The notes below the pieces were generated by a model, which searched no databases, was not told the DNA's origin, and saw only the letters and a program-made list of their open reading frames with translations. Position numbers and translations under genes: made by a program. A stretch of 64,000 nucleotides of DNA. It comes from Paracoccus sp. SCSIO 75233. Lineage in GTDB: Bacteria; Pseudomonadota; Alphaproteobacteria; Rhodobacterales; Rhodobacteraceae. Shown piece after piece: positions 17,627 to 26,006 of the stretch. Where the stretch lies: positions 2,729,501 through 2,793,500 of the forward strand of contig NZ_CP115757.1 of NCBI RefSeq assembly GCF_027912675.1. The letters run 5' to 3'. Within the stretch, counting starts at the first letter, position 1, and every line of letters begins with the position of its first letter.

Positions 17627-19291
17627 TCAGGCCGCCTTTTCCTCGGCCGGGTACAGCGCCGCCTTGAACGGGGCCGGACCCAGACGGCGATAAGCCTGCA
17701 GGAAGGTTTCGTCAGCGTCCTCGCGGACGTCCAGATAACCGTAGATCAGGCGTTCGATTGCCGGGATGATTTCGTCCTTCGAGAAACCGGGGCCAGCGCG
17801 CTCACCCACGCTCATGGTTTCGGTGCCGTCGCCGCCAAGGGTGACCTGATAGTTCTCCACCCCTGCCCGGTCGAGGCCGAGGATCCCGATATGGCCGACA
17901 TGGTGGTGCCCGCAGGCATTGATGCAGCCGGAAATCTTGATTTTCATCTCGCCGATTTCATGCTCCAGCTTCAACTCATAGAAGCGAGTGGCGATTTGCT
18001 GGGCAATCGGGATCGAGCGCGCCGTGGCCAGTGCGCAGTAATCCATGCCCGGGCAGGCGATGATGTCGCTGATCAGCCCGATATTCGCCGTCGCCAGATC
18101 CGCCTCGCGCAGCGCCGCGTGGATGGCGGGCAGATCGGCCCGGTGGATATGCGGCAGGACCACGTTCTGTTCATGGCTGATACGCAGGTCGCCGTGGCCG
18201 TATTTTTCGGCCAGATCAGCCAGCACCCGCATCTGATCCGAGGTCGCATCGCCCGGCGTCGCGCCCTGTTTCTTGATCGAGATGGTGACGATGGCGTGGT
18301 CGGCCTGCTTGTGGTCGTGCAGGTTGGTATCGGCCCATGAGCGGAAAATCGGGTCTGCCTGATACGCCGCGTCATAATCTGCCGTGCTGCGGCCCTGCAC
18401 GAGTTCCGGCGAGACGAAGCGCTTGCGGATCTCCGCTAGGATTTCCTGATCGGAGCCGTCGAACAGCGGGCGGATTTCGGCAAAGCGCGCCTCAACCAGC
18501 TCGCGAATATGGTCAATGCCAAGCTCATGCACGGCGATTTTCAGCCGCGCCTTATACTTGTTGTCGCGGCGGCCGACGGAGTTATAGGCCGACAGGATCG
18601 CCTCCAGATAGGGCAGCAGATCGGCGACGGGTACGAAATCGCGGACCACCTTGCCGACCAGAGGGGTGCGGCCCAGACCGCCGCCGACGGAGACCTCGAA
18701 CCCGGTCTGACCGTCCTGCTCGATCATGCGCAGGCCGATATCGTGGGATTTCACCACGGCGCGGTCATTCGGGCTGCCGGAAACGGCGATCTTGAACTTG
18801 CGCGGCAGGAACTGGAATTCCGGGTGGTCCGTGGACCACTGGCGGATCAGTTCGGCATAAGGGCGCGGATCGGCGATCTCATCCGCTGCGGCACCGGAGA
18901 AATGGTCGGCAGTGACGTTGCGGATGGTGTTGCCGGAGGTCTGGATGGCGTGCATCCCCACTTCCGCCAGACTGTCGAGCATATCCGGGATATCGACCAG
19001 CTTCGGCCAGTTGAACTGGATATTCTGGCGGGTGGTGAAATGCCCGTAACCCTTGTCCCAGCGATCCGCGATATGGGCCAGCCGACGCATCTGGTCGGGG
19101 TTGATCGTGCCGTAGGGGATCGCAATCCGCAGCATATAGGCGTGCAACTGCAGATAAACGCCGTTCATCAGGCGGAGCGGGCGAAATTCTTCTTCGGTCA
19201 ACGAGCCGTCGATGCGGCGGTTGACCTGATCGCGGAACCGCTTGGCGCGGTCGACGACGAAGGCGCGGTCGAATTCGGAATGGTGATACAT
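17627..19291 (-). CDS. cysI: Sulfite reductase hemoprotein (CysI-type, nitrite/sulfite reductase family)
   Basis: The 554-residue enzyme reduces sulfite to sulfide using siroheme and a 4Fe-4S cluster. The two ferredoxin-like half domains are visible (GYGHFTTRQNIQFNW early, GHGDLRISHEQNVVLPHI late). The cluster cysteines lie in ACPGMDYCALA (about residue 412) and SGCINACGHHHVGHIG (about 456). The first gene of the operon, DUF2849, overlaps its start by one base (TAATG). The siroheme synthase gene cysG, often linked in this order, is not in the window. Nitrite reduction is an alternative but the cysH partner points to sulfur assimilation. Confidence 0.93.
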   Translation of the reverse strand: MYHHSEFDRAFVVDRAKRFRDQVNRRIDGSLTEEEFRPLRLMNGVYLQLHAYMLRIAIPYGTINPDQMRRLAHIADRWDKGYGHFTTRQNIQFNWPKLVDIPDMLDSLAEVGMHAIQTSGNTIRNVTADHFSGAAADEIADPRPYAELIRQWSTDHPEFQFLPRKFKIAVSGSPNDRAVVKSHDIGLRMIEQDGQTGFEVSVGGGLGRTPLVGKVVRDFVPVADLLPYLEAILSAYNSVGRRDNKYKARLKIAVHELGIDHIRELVEARFAEIRPLFDGSDQEILAEIRKRFVSPELVQGRSTADYDAAYQADPIFRSWADTNLHDHKQADHAIVTISIKKQGATPGDATSDQMRVLADLAEKYGHGDLRISHEQNVVLPHIHRADLPAIHAALREADLATANIGLISDIIACPGMDYCALATARSIPIAQQIATRFYELKLEHEIGEMKIKISGCINACGHHHVGHIGILGLDRAGVENYQVTLGGDGTETMSVGERAGPGFSKDEIIPAIERLIYGYLDVREDADETFLQAYRRLGPAPFKAALYPAEEKAA

Positions 19292-19593
19292 TACGCTTCT
19301 GCCTGCTTGCCGTGGAAATAATTGGAGGGGCCATTGGCGCGGAATGCCTCGCGCGGGTGGCCGGGTTCGGGCTTGCCGTCAGCACCCGGACGAGCGGGGG
19401 CGAGGAACACCCCAACTGCGTGATCCGACAGTGCCAGCGCCTGTGCCATACGGTGTTTCGCGCGGTCTTCGTCGACGATCAGCTCCGCTTCTTTGAGCTG
19501 ATCGGCCCATTCGTCCTTGCCGGTCAAATAAATGACGCGACCGTCGAAAAGGTCGTTGGCTGAAATGACAACCGGCTTAAATTTGCGGGCCAT
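19291..19593 (-). CDS. DUF2849 protein, sulfur-assimilation associated
   Basis: A 100-residue soluble protein of the DUF2849 family (start MARKFKPVVISANDLFDGRVIYL). The family is small, largely alphaproteobacterial, and typically encoded between siroheme synthase and sulfite reductase genes. Its biochemical role is unknown. It is the first gene of the cys operon and shares one base with cysI. About 118 bases separate it from the divergent Lrp-type gene. Confidence 0.85.
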   Translation of the reverse strand: MARKFKPVVISANDLFDGRVIYLTGKDEWADQLKEAELIVDEDRAKHRMAQALALSDHAVGVFLAPARPGADGKPEPGHPREAFRANGPSNYFHGKQAEA

Positions 19594-19624
19594 GACGAAT
19601 CTCCATGCTTGCTGGGCATAATAT

Positions 19625-19679
19625 GGGATATTATTCCGTCTTTATACTAGTATCCCGACAGAATAAGGAATACTGTTCC
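19625..19679. promoter_or_regulatory. Dyad-rich divergent cys/Lrp control region
   Basis: The gap between the divergent cys operon and the Lrp-type gene is AT-rich and holds several short dyads: ATACTAGTAT at 19644-19653 (perfect), GGAA-N5-TTCC at 19667-19679, and GGGATATTATTCC at 19625-19637. Clustered, imperfect sites of this kind suit an Lrp-type oligomer. Binding is inferred. Confidence 0.4.
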
Positions 19680-19711
19680 GGTATCACGGTCAGATAGGAC
19701 AAACACCCGCT

Positions 19712-20191
19712 ATGAACGAGACGAGCGAAAAGAAACTCCGCCTTGATCCGCTCGACAGGAAAATCCTGACCGAGCTACAGGCCGATGCAAGCCAGTCGCT
19801 GGACGATATTGCCCGCAAGATCGGGTCATCGAAAACCCCGGTCTGGAACCGGATCCGCAAGCTGAAAGATGCGGGCGTGATCACCCGGCAGACGGTCATT
19901 CTGGACCCGGACGCGGTCGATCTGGGCACCTGTTTCTTCGTGCTGATCCGCACCAGCGAGCATGAGGCGGGATGGCAGCAGAAATTCCTGTCGGCCCTGC
20001 AATCCCGGCCCGAGGTGCTGGAGGCACACCGGCTGGCGGGGGAGATCGATTACATCGTGAAGCTGCGTGTCTCCGACGCGCGCGCCTATGATGCGTTTTA
20101 TCAGGCCCTGATCGCCGAGGTGAAGATTTTCAACGTGACGGCGCTGCTGTCGATGGAAGAGTTGAAATCGACGACATTGCTGCCGGTTTGA
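19712..20191 (+). CDS. Lrp/AsnC-family regulator beside the cys operon
   Basis: A 159-residue Lrp-type protein: helix-turn-helix DPLDRKILTELQADASQSLDDIARKIGSSKTPVWNRIRKLKDAG, then a RAM domain with EVLEAHRLAGEIDYIVKLRVSDA. It is transcribed away from DUF2849-cysI-cysH, sharing a 118-base control region. Regulators in this position are often annotated as sulfur-metabolism regulators in Rhodobacterales, so control of the cys operon is the simplest inference. The effector, possibly cysteine or a precursor, is unknown. Confidence 0.87.
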   Translation: MNETSEKKLRLDPLDRKILTELQADASQSLDDIARKIGSSKTPVWNRIRKLKDAGVITRQTVILDPDAVDLGTCFFVLIRTSEHEAGWQQKFLSALQSRPEVLEAHRLAGEIDYIVKLRVSDARAYDAFYQALIAEVKIFNVTALLSMEELKSTTLLPV

Positions 20192-20196
20192 GGCAT

Positions 20197-20242
20197 TGCG
20201 GGGGTTCCACCCCCGCACCCCGGGGATATTTGGGCCAGGATG
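20197..20242 (+). terminator. GC hairpin plus conserved Rhodobacterales tail
   Basis: A 9-bp stem TGCGGGGGT/ACCCCCGCA (20197-20205 with 20209-20217, loop TCC) follows the Lrp stop codon. It is continued by CCCCGGGGATATTTGGGCCA and GGATGAA up to the next gene. From memory, a very similar hairpin-plus-tail recurs in Rhodobacteraceae genomes after genes. There is no U-tract, so its termination role is uncertain. Confidence 0.5.
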
Positions 20243-20701
20243 AAAATGCGTGTCGATTATGTAGAGCTGGCGGCGAGGATTGCTTCGCTGACCGAGGGTG
20301 AGGATGACGAAGTAGCGCTGATGGCGACGCTGGCGTGCGAGATCCACCATTCCGATGAACGGTTCGACTGGACCGGGTTTTATCGCGTCACGGCACCTGA
20401 CCTGCTGAAGATCGGGCCATATCAGGGCGGGCATGGCTGTCTGGTCATTCCGTTCTCACGCGGCGTTTGTGGCGCGGCGGCGCGGACGGGTGAGGTTCAG
20501 CTCGTCCCGGATGTGGAGGCTTTTCCGGGTCACATCGCCTGCGCCGCATCGACGCGTTCGGAACTTGTGATCCCGGTTTTCGGCGCGGACAGGCGGCTGA
20601 TCGGGGTGTTGGATATCGACAGCGACACGCCGAATGCATTTTCCCAGCATGATGCCGAGCCGCTGCAGGACATTCTGCATCGCGTCTTCGGCGGAGTTTG
20701 A
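20240..20701 (+). CDS. msrC: Free methionine-(R)-sulfoxide reductase, GAF domain
   Basis: The 153-residue GAF-domain enzyme repairs free methionine-R-sulfoxide. The three family cysteines are present: GHGCLVIPF, SRGVCGAAA and FPGHIACAAS, with the substrate-pocket residues DWTGFYRV and the SELVIPVF strand. Length matches the family. ATG 20240 or the in-frame ATG 20246 could start it; the GGCCAGGAT sequence just upstream serves as a weak ribosome site. It lies 48 bases after the Lrp gene and may be cotranscribed with it, fitting a sulfur/redox theme. Confidence 0.9.
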   Translation: MKMRVDYVELAARIASLTEGEDDEVALMATLACEIHHSDERFDWTGFYRVTAPDLLKIGPYQGGHGCLVIPFSRGVCGAAARTGEVQLVPDVEAFPGHIACAASTRSELVIPVFGADRRLIGVLDIDSDTPNAFSQHDAEPLQDILHRVFGGV

Positions 20702-20901
20702 CGAAATAATCAAAATCAGTCCGGCACATAGTGGCGCGGGCGATAAATCATGCATATCCTCTCGCTGGCCACGACACGATTCTCTGTCAGTTTCAGCCAC
20801 CTGACGTTCAGGCCCCGTCTTTTGGCGGGGTTGTTTTGCAGAAGAAACATTGTCCGCCGGGTGCCCGGATGCAAAGGCGCGCGGCAAGTGGGGGTAGCAG
20901 G

Positions 20902-21294
20902 ATGAGTTCAGACAAGGTTGATATCAGCGGTTCCTGTCTATGCGGCGGCGTCCGCTTCGAGGCAAGGCAACATGATGCGCCGGAAATGTGCCATTGCAGC
21001 CAGTGCCGGAAATGGGCCGGACATGCATGGGCAGCGGTCGGTTCGAAGAAACTGACCATCAAGGGCCGCAAGCATTTACGGTGGTATCGCTCCTCCGACG
21101 ACGCCGAGCGGGCGTTCTGCGCCGTCTGCGGAAGCTCGCTGTTCTGGCGGCAGGATGGCGAGAAACATATCGCCATATCGATGGGCAGCATCGACCCGCC
21201 CACGGGAATGACATTATCCGGTCATATTTTCACGGCAGACAAGGGCGACTATTACGAAATCGGCGATGGTCTGCCGCAGAAGAAAAAGGGATGA
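20902..21294 (+). CDS. GFA-family zinc protein (glutathione-dependent formaldehyde-activating-like)
   Basis: A 130-residue GFA/CENP-V-fold protein. Zinc ligands are clear: SCLCGG near the N-terminus, CHCSQCRK, and FCAVCGSSLFW. The family includes enzymes that bind glutathione-formaldehyde adducts, but most members have unknown substrates. ATG 20902 is chosen because family homology begins there (MSSDKVDISGSCLCGG) and GGGGTAGCAGG precedes it. An upstream extension to 20731 has no recognisable content. Confidence 0.85.
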   Translation: MSSDKVDISGSCLCGGVRFEARQHDAPEMCHCSQCRKWAGHAWAAVGSKKLTIKGRKHLRWYRSSDDAERAFCAVCGSSLFWRQDGEKHIAISMGSIDPPTGMTLSGHIFTADKGDYYEIGDGLPQKKKG

Positions 21295-21370
21295 TGTTTC
21301 CCGGGTCCGTCAGTTGACGCGCAGGATGACCTTTCGGGAAACCGTCTGACCGCCACGAAGGGAAAGCTGA

Positions 21371-22519
21371 ATGACGACGATTCACTGGGTCCATGCCGGA
21401 CCGGACGCATTGCACGGGCTGAAACATCTGATGCAGAGGAAAGCCGAACTGGCGGTCTGGGCCGATCAGTCGGCCTCATTGCCGGGTGTGCCCGCCGATA
21501 TTCAACGCCCTTATGAGCCGGAGGCGCTGTGGCAGGCGGTTCAACCGGGTGACATCGTCGTCGCACCACGCCCGACCGATCTGGCGATTGCACGGCTGGC
21601 GATGGATCGCGGGGCGCATCTTGCGGTCGGCTGGCATGTCTCTCGCTCGCTGCGCGAGGCGGTTGAGGGCTGTGCTGAGAAGGGTCTGTCCGTCCTGGCC
21701 GAGGTCGGGATGGTGCCGGGGATCGATCACCTCATGGCGCGCGATCTGGTCAACGAATATCGTCAGGTCGCACAACCGGCGGACCGGCTTCATTTCACCT
21801 GCTACGGCGGCGGGTTGCCAAAGTTTCCGGATAATTTCCGCCATAAGTTCAATATTTCTCCGCTTTCGCTGCTCAATTCGCTCGCCACGCCCGCCTCGTG
21901 GATCGAAAATGGCGAGGTCAGGCGGGCGGAATTCCCGTTCGACGTGATCCGCGCCTATGACCTGAACCTGCCAACGCCGGAGCGGCATCAGGTTTACCCC
22001 ACCTATGACGTCGCGCCTTATCTTGTGGCTTATGGATTTGACGAAAGCTGGAATATCGTCACGGCGCAGCGCGGCGCGATCCGGCTGAAGGGCTGGGACG
22101 AGGGCTGGGCAGAGGTTTTCGCGCGGCTTCGCGAAAGCGGCAAGGATCAGGCGGCGCTGGCAAAACAGGCCAAGGAACTGTGGGCGGAGCACCCCTTTGC
22201 CGAGGGCGAGGCCGATCGCATGGTTCTGTCGGTCTCGCTACGGGCGGAGCAGGACGGAAACACCCGCTGGCACAAGGAATGGGTGATGGACACGACCGGC
22301 GGGCGCCACGGTTTCGCCCGGTTCCGGCTGAATGCGCTGGTGATGGCGCTCGCGGCGGAGGCGTTGCAGCGCGGTGCGATCGCGCCGGGTCTGCATATCG
22401 GCCCGACCGACCCGGAGCTGATCGCAGCGTGGCTGGTCGAAATCACCCATGAGGCCGGATATTCCCGACGCATCGATCATATGCGCGAGAAGGGCGCGTC
22501 CATCGGGCTGGCAAGCTGA
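21371..22519 (+). CDS. Saccharopine dehydrogenase-like oxidoreductase
   Basis: The 382-residue protein resembles the saccharopine dehydrogenase family. The clearest block is LSVLAEVGMVPGIDHLMARDLV (about residue 110), followed by TCYGGGLPKFPDNFRHKFNISP, typical of the catalytic domain. The N-terminal dinucleotide fold is present but lacks an obvious GxGxxG (it begins THWVHAGPDALHG). The substrate is unknown; family members act on saccharopine, carboxynorspermidine or related imines. No lysine-pathway genes lie nearby. Confidence 0.72.
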   Translation: MTTIHWVHAGPDALHGLKHLMQRKAELAVWADQSASLPGVPADIQRPYEPEALWQAVQPGDIVVAPRPTDLAIARLAMDRGAHLAVGWHVSRSLREAVEGCAEKGLSVLAEVGMVPGIDHLMARDLVNEYRQVAQPADRLHFTCYGGGLPKFPDNFRHKFNISPLSLLNSLATPASWIENGEVRRAEFPFDVIRAYDLNLPTPERHQVYPTYDVAPYLVAYGFDESWNIVTAQRGAIRLKGWDEGWAEVFARLRESGKDQAALAKQAKELWAEHPFAEGEADRMVLSVSLRAEQDGNTRWHKEWVMDTTGGRHGFARFRLNALVMALAAEALQRGAIAPGLHIGPTDPELIAAWLVEITHEAGYSRRIDHMREKGASIGLAS

Positions 22520-22975
22520 CGGCCGCTCGCGCGTTTTATGCTTTGCTTGGCCGCAGGTGTATGGCTCAATCCCATAACACCTTCGGAATGTACCAGCTGA
22601 CGAGGCTATGATCGCCTGCGCAATCTCGAAATTGCGCGAGGCGGGCGATCATAGCCGGGCCCCAGGTCCCTACAGCGGTTTTGTGTACGCCACTTAGCGA
22701 GGGGGACCGGCTGTGACAAATCCCAGCATCGCACAAGCGAAGAGCATCTCGGTGGCGATCGGCAGAGCTGGGCAAGTTTAGATGCACCCGATGACGACAA
22801 ACGGACAGGTTGGGCCCTCGCTGATAGGCGGTTCCACGATGCAGGTGTGGAAATATCCCACAGGATAGCGTTTGAACTTTTTGTTCGGCTTATTGCCCGC
22901 AATTTTTGACAAACGCGAAATTCCAAGCCACTGTGGGCAGCGCTGCAACGAAGATTGTGCCAGCTTGGAGACCTG
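22520..22975. other. Gene-free stretch with a long hairpin
   Basis: No recognisable gene in 456 bases. Weak reading frames on the minus strand encode no family-like protein. The region is heterogeneous, with an AT-rich part near 22870-22915. It may be the remains of a mobile element, but no transposase motif was found. Confidence 0.55.
22604..22656. repeat. Long two-step inverted repeat
   Basis: Arms GGCTATGATCGCC (22604-22616) and GGCGATCATAGCC (22644-22656) are perfectly complementary over 13 bp. They enclose a second stem, GCGCAAT (22618-22624) with ATTGCGC (22631-22637), and a 6-base loop. The structure could be a cruciform, a strong RNA hairpin or a mobile-element end. No U-tract follows on either strand. 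Confidence 0.7.
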
Positions 22976-23548
22976 TTAACCACAGTATCTTTCGGCCTCT
23001 TCCAGATCATGCAGCGTATCTATGTCCCGCAACTCGCCGGGTTCGGCGAAGATGAGGTTGTCGGTCGGAAGGCTGCGCAGCAATGCGCGAGCGCCTTGGT
23101 CGCCTTGTACATCAAGCAAGGCGGAGAAACAGGCAGCCGGGAAACACGCGGGGGGCTTGGGCGACCGCCCGTCACTCGCCGCTGCGGGTGATCGGTCGGT
23201 GCAGCGCTGGGCGATGCGCTTGGCCAGCCCGACGGTCACGCCCGGCATATCGCCCAGCATCACCAGAGCCCGCTGCGCCCCGCGTTCGCCTGCCAGAGTA
23301 ATGCCCGCCCGCAGGCTGGCGGATTGCGACGCAGTGGCCTCGTCTGGCTGCGTGATTACAAAACCATCCAGTTCGGCGGCAACGATCTCATTGCTCGTCA
23401 CCGCGATCAGCATCTCCGGGGCGAGGGTGCGCAAAGTCGCGGCGGCGTGTGTTACCAGAGGTCTGCCGCGGAGCGGGGCCACCAGCTTATCGGCCACACC
23501 GAACCGGCGAGATAGACCAGCGGCGAGGAGGATGCCGGCGGTTGTCAT
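22976..23548 (-). CDS. MobA-like nucleotidyltransferase for molybdenum cofactor
   Basis: The 190-residue protein has the NTP-transferase N-terminus LLAAGLSRRFG...DKL and VMLGDMPGV, the MobA/MocA pattern. Such proteins, next to xdhC, attach CMP to molybdopterin to give the cytosine dinucleotide used by xanthine-oxidase-family hydroxylases. ATG 23548 is the start because homology begins there and it overlaps the xdhC stop (ATGA). It is the last gene of the 12-gene minus-strand operon; its likely client is the hydroxylase at 36.8-40.5 kb. Confidence 0.87.
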   Translation of the reverse strand: MTTAGILLAAGLSRRFGVADKLVAPLRGRPLVTHAAATLRTLAPEMLIAVTSNEIVAAELDGFVITQPDEATASQSASLRAGITLAGERGAQRALVMLGDMPGVTVGLAKRIAQRCTDRSPAAASDGRSPKPPACFPAACFSALLDVQGDQGARALLRSLPTDNLIFAEPGELRDIDTLHDLEEAERYCG

Positions 23549-24552
23549 GCTGCGGAGGTCATCGCTTGTGCGAGAACCTCGGCCAAAACCGACACGGCGA
23601 GAGTGCCCGGATCGCGGGCGGAGCGGATCAGCCCGACCGGCCCAAACAGCCGTGCCAGATCGGCCTCTGCCACGGCCATCTCGCGCAGCGCCGATAATCG
23701 CTGATCCCGCGCGCGCATGCTGCCTTGCGCGCCGATATAGAACGCAGGCGAGCGCAATGCGCCTGCGAGCAGTGGCGGCTCCCAATCATGATCGTGGAAA
23801 AACAGCACGATTGCGCTGCGTGCGTCCACCTCCAGATCGGACGGGAATTGTGGCCTTGCCAGAGGGCGGGTTTCGCATCCGGCAGCGGCGGCCTGATCGA
23901 GTGTCTCGCCGTCTGGTGACAGCAGCAAGTTGGGGTAACCGGCGGATTGCACGAGTGCAGAAAACGTACTCGCCTCCGGGCCTTTGCCGAAGGTCAGAAA
24001 GCGCAAGGGCGGCTCGAACAGCACCGACAGTTTCAGATCATCACGATAGGTGGGCACAGGGTCGGTGACGGTAATGGTCCCGCTGTCGAGGGCGATCGAG
24101 AGAGCGCAAGGCTTGCGCGCGCGGCGCAGATATTGAAGCCGGGTGCAAACCTCGCGATCCGGCTTTGGCAGCAGCAGGATGTCGAGACCGCCACCACAGG
24201 GCAGCTGAATGTCGATGAAGGGGGAGCCGCGTCCATATCGCAGCATGCGCGGTATCCCGGCTTGCAAGGTCTGCATCGCTTGGGCGGAAATGTCGGATTC
24301 GATGCAGCCCGAGGACAGCGACCCGACCCGGCGATTGCCGCCCAACACCGCCATCATGGCGCCGAGGGGGCGGTAGGACGGGCCCTCGACACCGGCCACC
24401 AGTGCCAGAACGCTGTTCTCGGCCGTGTTGAGAATGGCCTGAACCGGGTCTGTCGCCAGACCCCGAGACGGGCCGGGCATCGGCGTATCATCCCGGACGA
24501 CCGACGCAGCGGTCATCCCGTCAGAGACGATGCGCCCGGCCCGGACCCTCAC
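23545..24552 (-). CDS. xdhC: XdhC/CoxF-family molybdenum-enzyme maturation protein
   Basis: XdhC proteins bind molybdenum cofactor, help sulfurate it, and insert it into xanthine-dehydrogenase-family enzymes. The 335 residues show the N-terminal XdhC/CoxI block (AGVEGPSYRPLGAMMAV and VGSLSSGCIESD) and the C-terminal Rossmann block (AFYIGAQGSMRARDQR). A GTG start overlaps the gabD stop by four bases and the stop overlaps the mobA-like start by four bases. Its presence inside a lactam/GABA operon ties that operon to the divergent molybdenum hydroxylase. Confidence 0.92.
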   Translation of the reverse strand: MRVRAGRIVSDGMTAASVVRDDTPMPGPSRGLATDPVQAILNTAENSVLALVAGVEGPSYRPLGAMMAVLGGNRRVGSLSSGCIESDISAQAMQTLQAGIPRMLRYGRGSPFIDIQLPCGGGLDILLLPKPDREVCTRLQYLRRARKPCALSIALDSGTITVTDPVPTYRDDLKLSVLFEPPLRFLTFGKGPEASTFSALVQSAGYPNLLLSPDGETLDQAAAAGCETRPLARPQFPSDLEVDARSAIVLFFHDHDWEPPLLAGALRSPAFYIGAQGSMRARDQRLSALREMAVAEADLARLFGPVGLIRSARDPGTLAVSVLAEVLAQAMTSAA

Positions 24553-26006
24553 TGGATATCGCCGAAGCAGAGATATTTGAGTTCGAGATAATCATCCGCC
24601 CCGTATTTGGAGCCTTCCCTGCCGATCCCCGATTGTTTCACGCCGCCAAAGGGCGCGACCTCGGTCGACATGATCCCGGTATTGATCCCGACCATGCCGG
24701 TCTCAAGCCGCTCCGCCACGCGCCAGATCCGCCCGATATCGCGGGAGAAGAAATACCCCGCCAGACCGAACTCGCTGTCATTGGCCAGATCGACGGCCTG
24801 ATCCTCGCTGTCAAACTGAAAGAGCGGGGCAAGGGGGCCGAATGTCTCCTCGCGCGAGATGCGCATCTCCGGGGTCATATCGGCCAGAACGGTCGGTTCG
24901 AAGAAGGTGCCGCCCTTGTCATGGCGCGCGCCCCCGGTGAGAACCTTGGCCCCGTGCGAGGTCGCGTCGCTCAGGTGATCCTCGACCTTCTCAACCGCCG
25001 CTTCATTGATCAGCGGGCCGATCTGCACGCCATCGGCAAAACCGTCCCCGACCTTGAGTTTCTCCACGCCCGCCGCCAGTCGCCTGGCAAATTCTTCGTA
25101 AACGCCGCTTTGAACATAGATCCGGTTCGCGCAGACACAGGTCTGGCCGGCATTGCGGAATTTCGCGGCAATCGCGCCCTCGACGGCGGCATCGAGATCG
25201 GCATCGTCAAACACGATGAATGGCGCATTGCCGCCCAGCTCCAGCGACATTTTCTTGATCGTGGGGGCGCATTGTTCCATCAGGATCCGCCCGACGCGGG
25301 TCGAGCCGGTGAAGGTGATTTTCGCCACTTTCGGGTTGCGGCAAAGCTCCTTGCCGACGCCGGATGAATCGGAGCTGGGGGTGACGTTGAACACGCCTTT
25401 GGGGATCCCCGCCCTCTCTCCCAGAACCGCCATCGCCAATGCGGAAAGCGGCGTCAGCTCGGCGGGGCGGGCCACGAAGCTGCATCCGACGGCCAGAGCC
25501 GGGGCGACTTTCCGGGCGATCATCGCATTGGGGAAGTTCCACGGCGTGATGGAGCCGACCACGCCGACCGGCTGTTTGAGAACGACGATCCGCTTGTCGC
25601 CCTGCGGTGCCGGGATCGTATCGCCGTAAATCCGCTTGGCCTCTTCGGCGAACCACTCGATATAAGACGCGCCATAGAGGATTTCGCCCCTGGCCTCGGG
25701 CCATGGCTTGCCCATTTCCGCCGTCAGGATCGTGGCGAGATCATCGGCATTCTCGACCATCAGGTCGTGCCATTTGCGCAGAACCGCGCTGCGTTCCTTG
25801 CCGGTTTTCCCGGCCCAGTCGGTTTTCGCCGCAAAGGCCGCATCAACCGCCTGCGCGACCTCATCCGCCGCGAGATCGGTGACCTTGCAGATCTCCGCCC
25901 CCGTCGAGGGGTTGTGGACGGGAAATGTCCTGCCGTTCTCGACCCACTGCCCATTCACGAAGGCGCGTGTTTCCAGCAATGTCGGGTCTTTGAGGTTGAG
26001 CATCAT
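24549..26006 (-). CDS. gabD: Succinate-semialdehyde dehydrogenase
   Basis: The 485-residue NAD(P)-dependent aldehyde dehydrogenase has the GabD character. Visible are ITPWNFPNAMIARKVAPALA, the base Glu in LELGGNAPFIVFDDADLD (about residue 255), and the catalytic Cys in GQTCVCANR (about 289), where the second cysteine is typical of GabD. It oxidises succinate semialdehyde to succinate, the step after GABA transamination. It overlaps gabT by four bases and xdhC by four bases. A glutarate-semialdehyde role, after a five-carbon lactam, cannot be excluded. Confidence 0.93.
   Translation of the reverse strand: MMLNLKDPTLLETRAFVNGQWVENGRTFPVHNPSTGAEICKVTDLAADEVAQAVDAAFAAKTDWAGKTGKERSAVLRKWHDLMVENADDLATILTAEMGKPWPEARGEILYGASYIEWFAEEAKRIYGDTIPAPQGDKRIVVLKQPVGVVGSITPWNFPNAMIARKVAPALAVGCSFVARPAELTPLSALAMAVLGERAGIPKGVFNVTPSSDSSGVGKELCRNPKVAKITFTGSTRVGRILMEQCAPTIKKMSLELGGNAPFIVFDDADLDAAVEGAIAAKFRNAGQTCVCANRIYVQSGVYEEFARRLAAGVEKLKVGDGFADGVQIGPLINEAAVEKVEDHLSDATSHGAKVLTGGARHDKGGTFFEPTVLADMTPEMRISREETFGPLAPLFQFDSEDQAVDLANDSEFGLAGYFFSRDIGRIWRVAERLETGMVGINTGIMSTEVAPFGGVKQSGIGREGSKYGADDYLELKYLCFGDIQ

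Noticed and set aside
22606..23010. Minus-strand frame as a decayed transposase
   Set aside because: No transposase motif or flanking target duplication could be recognised.
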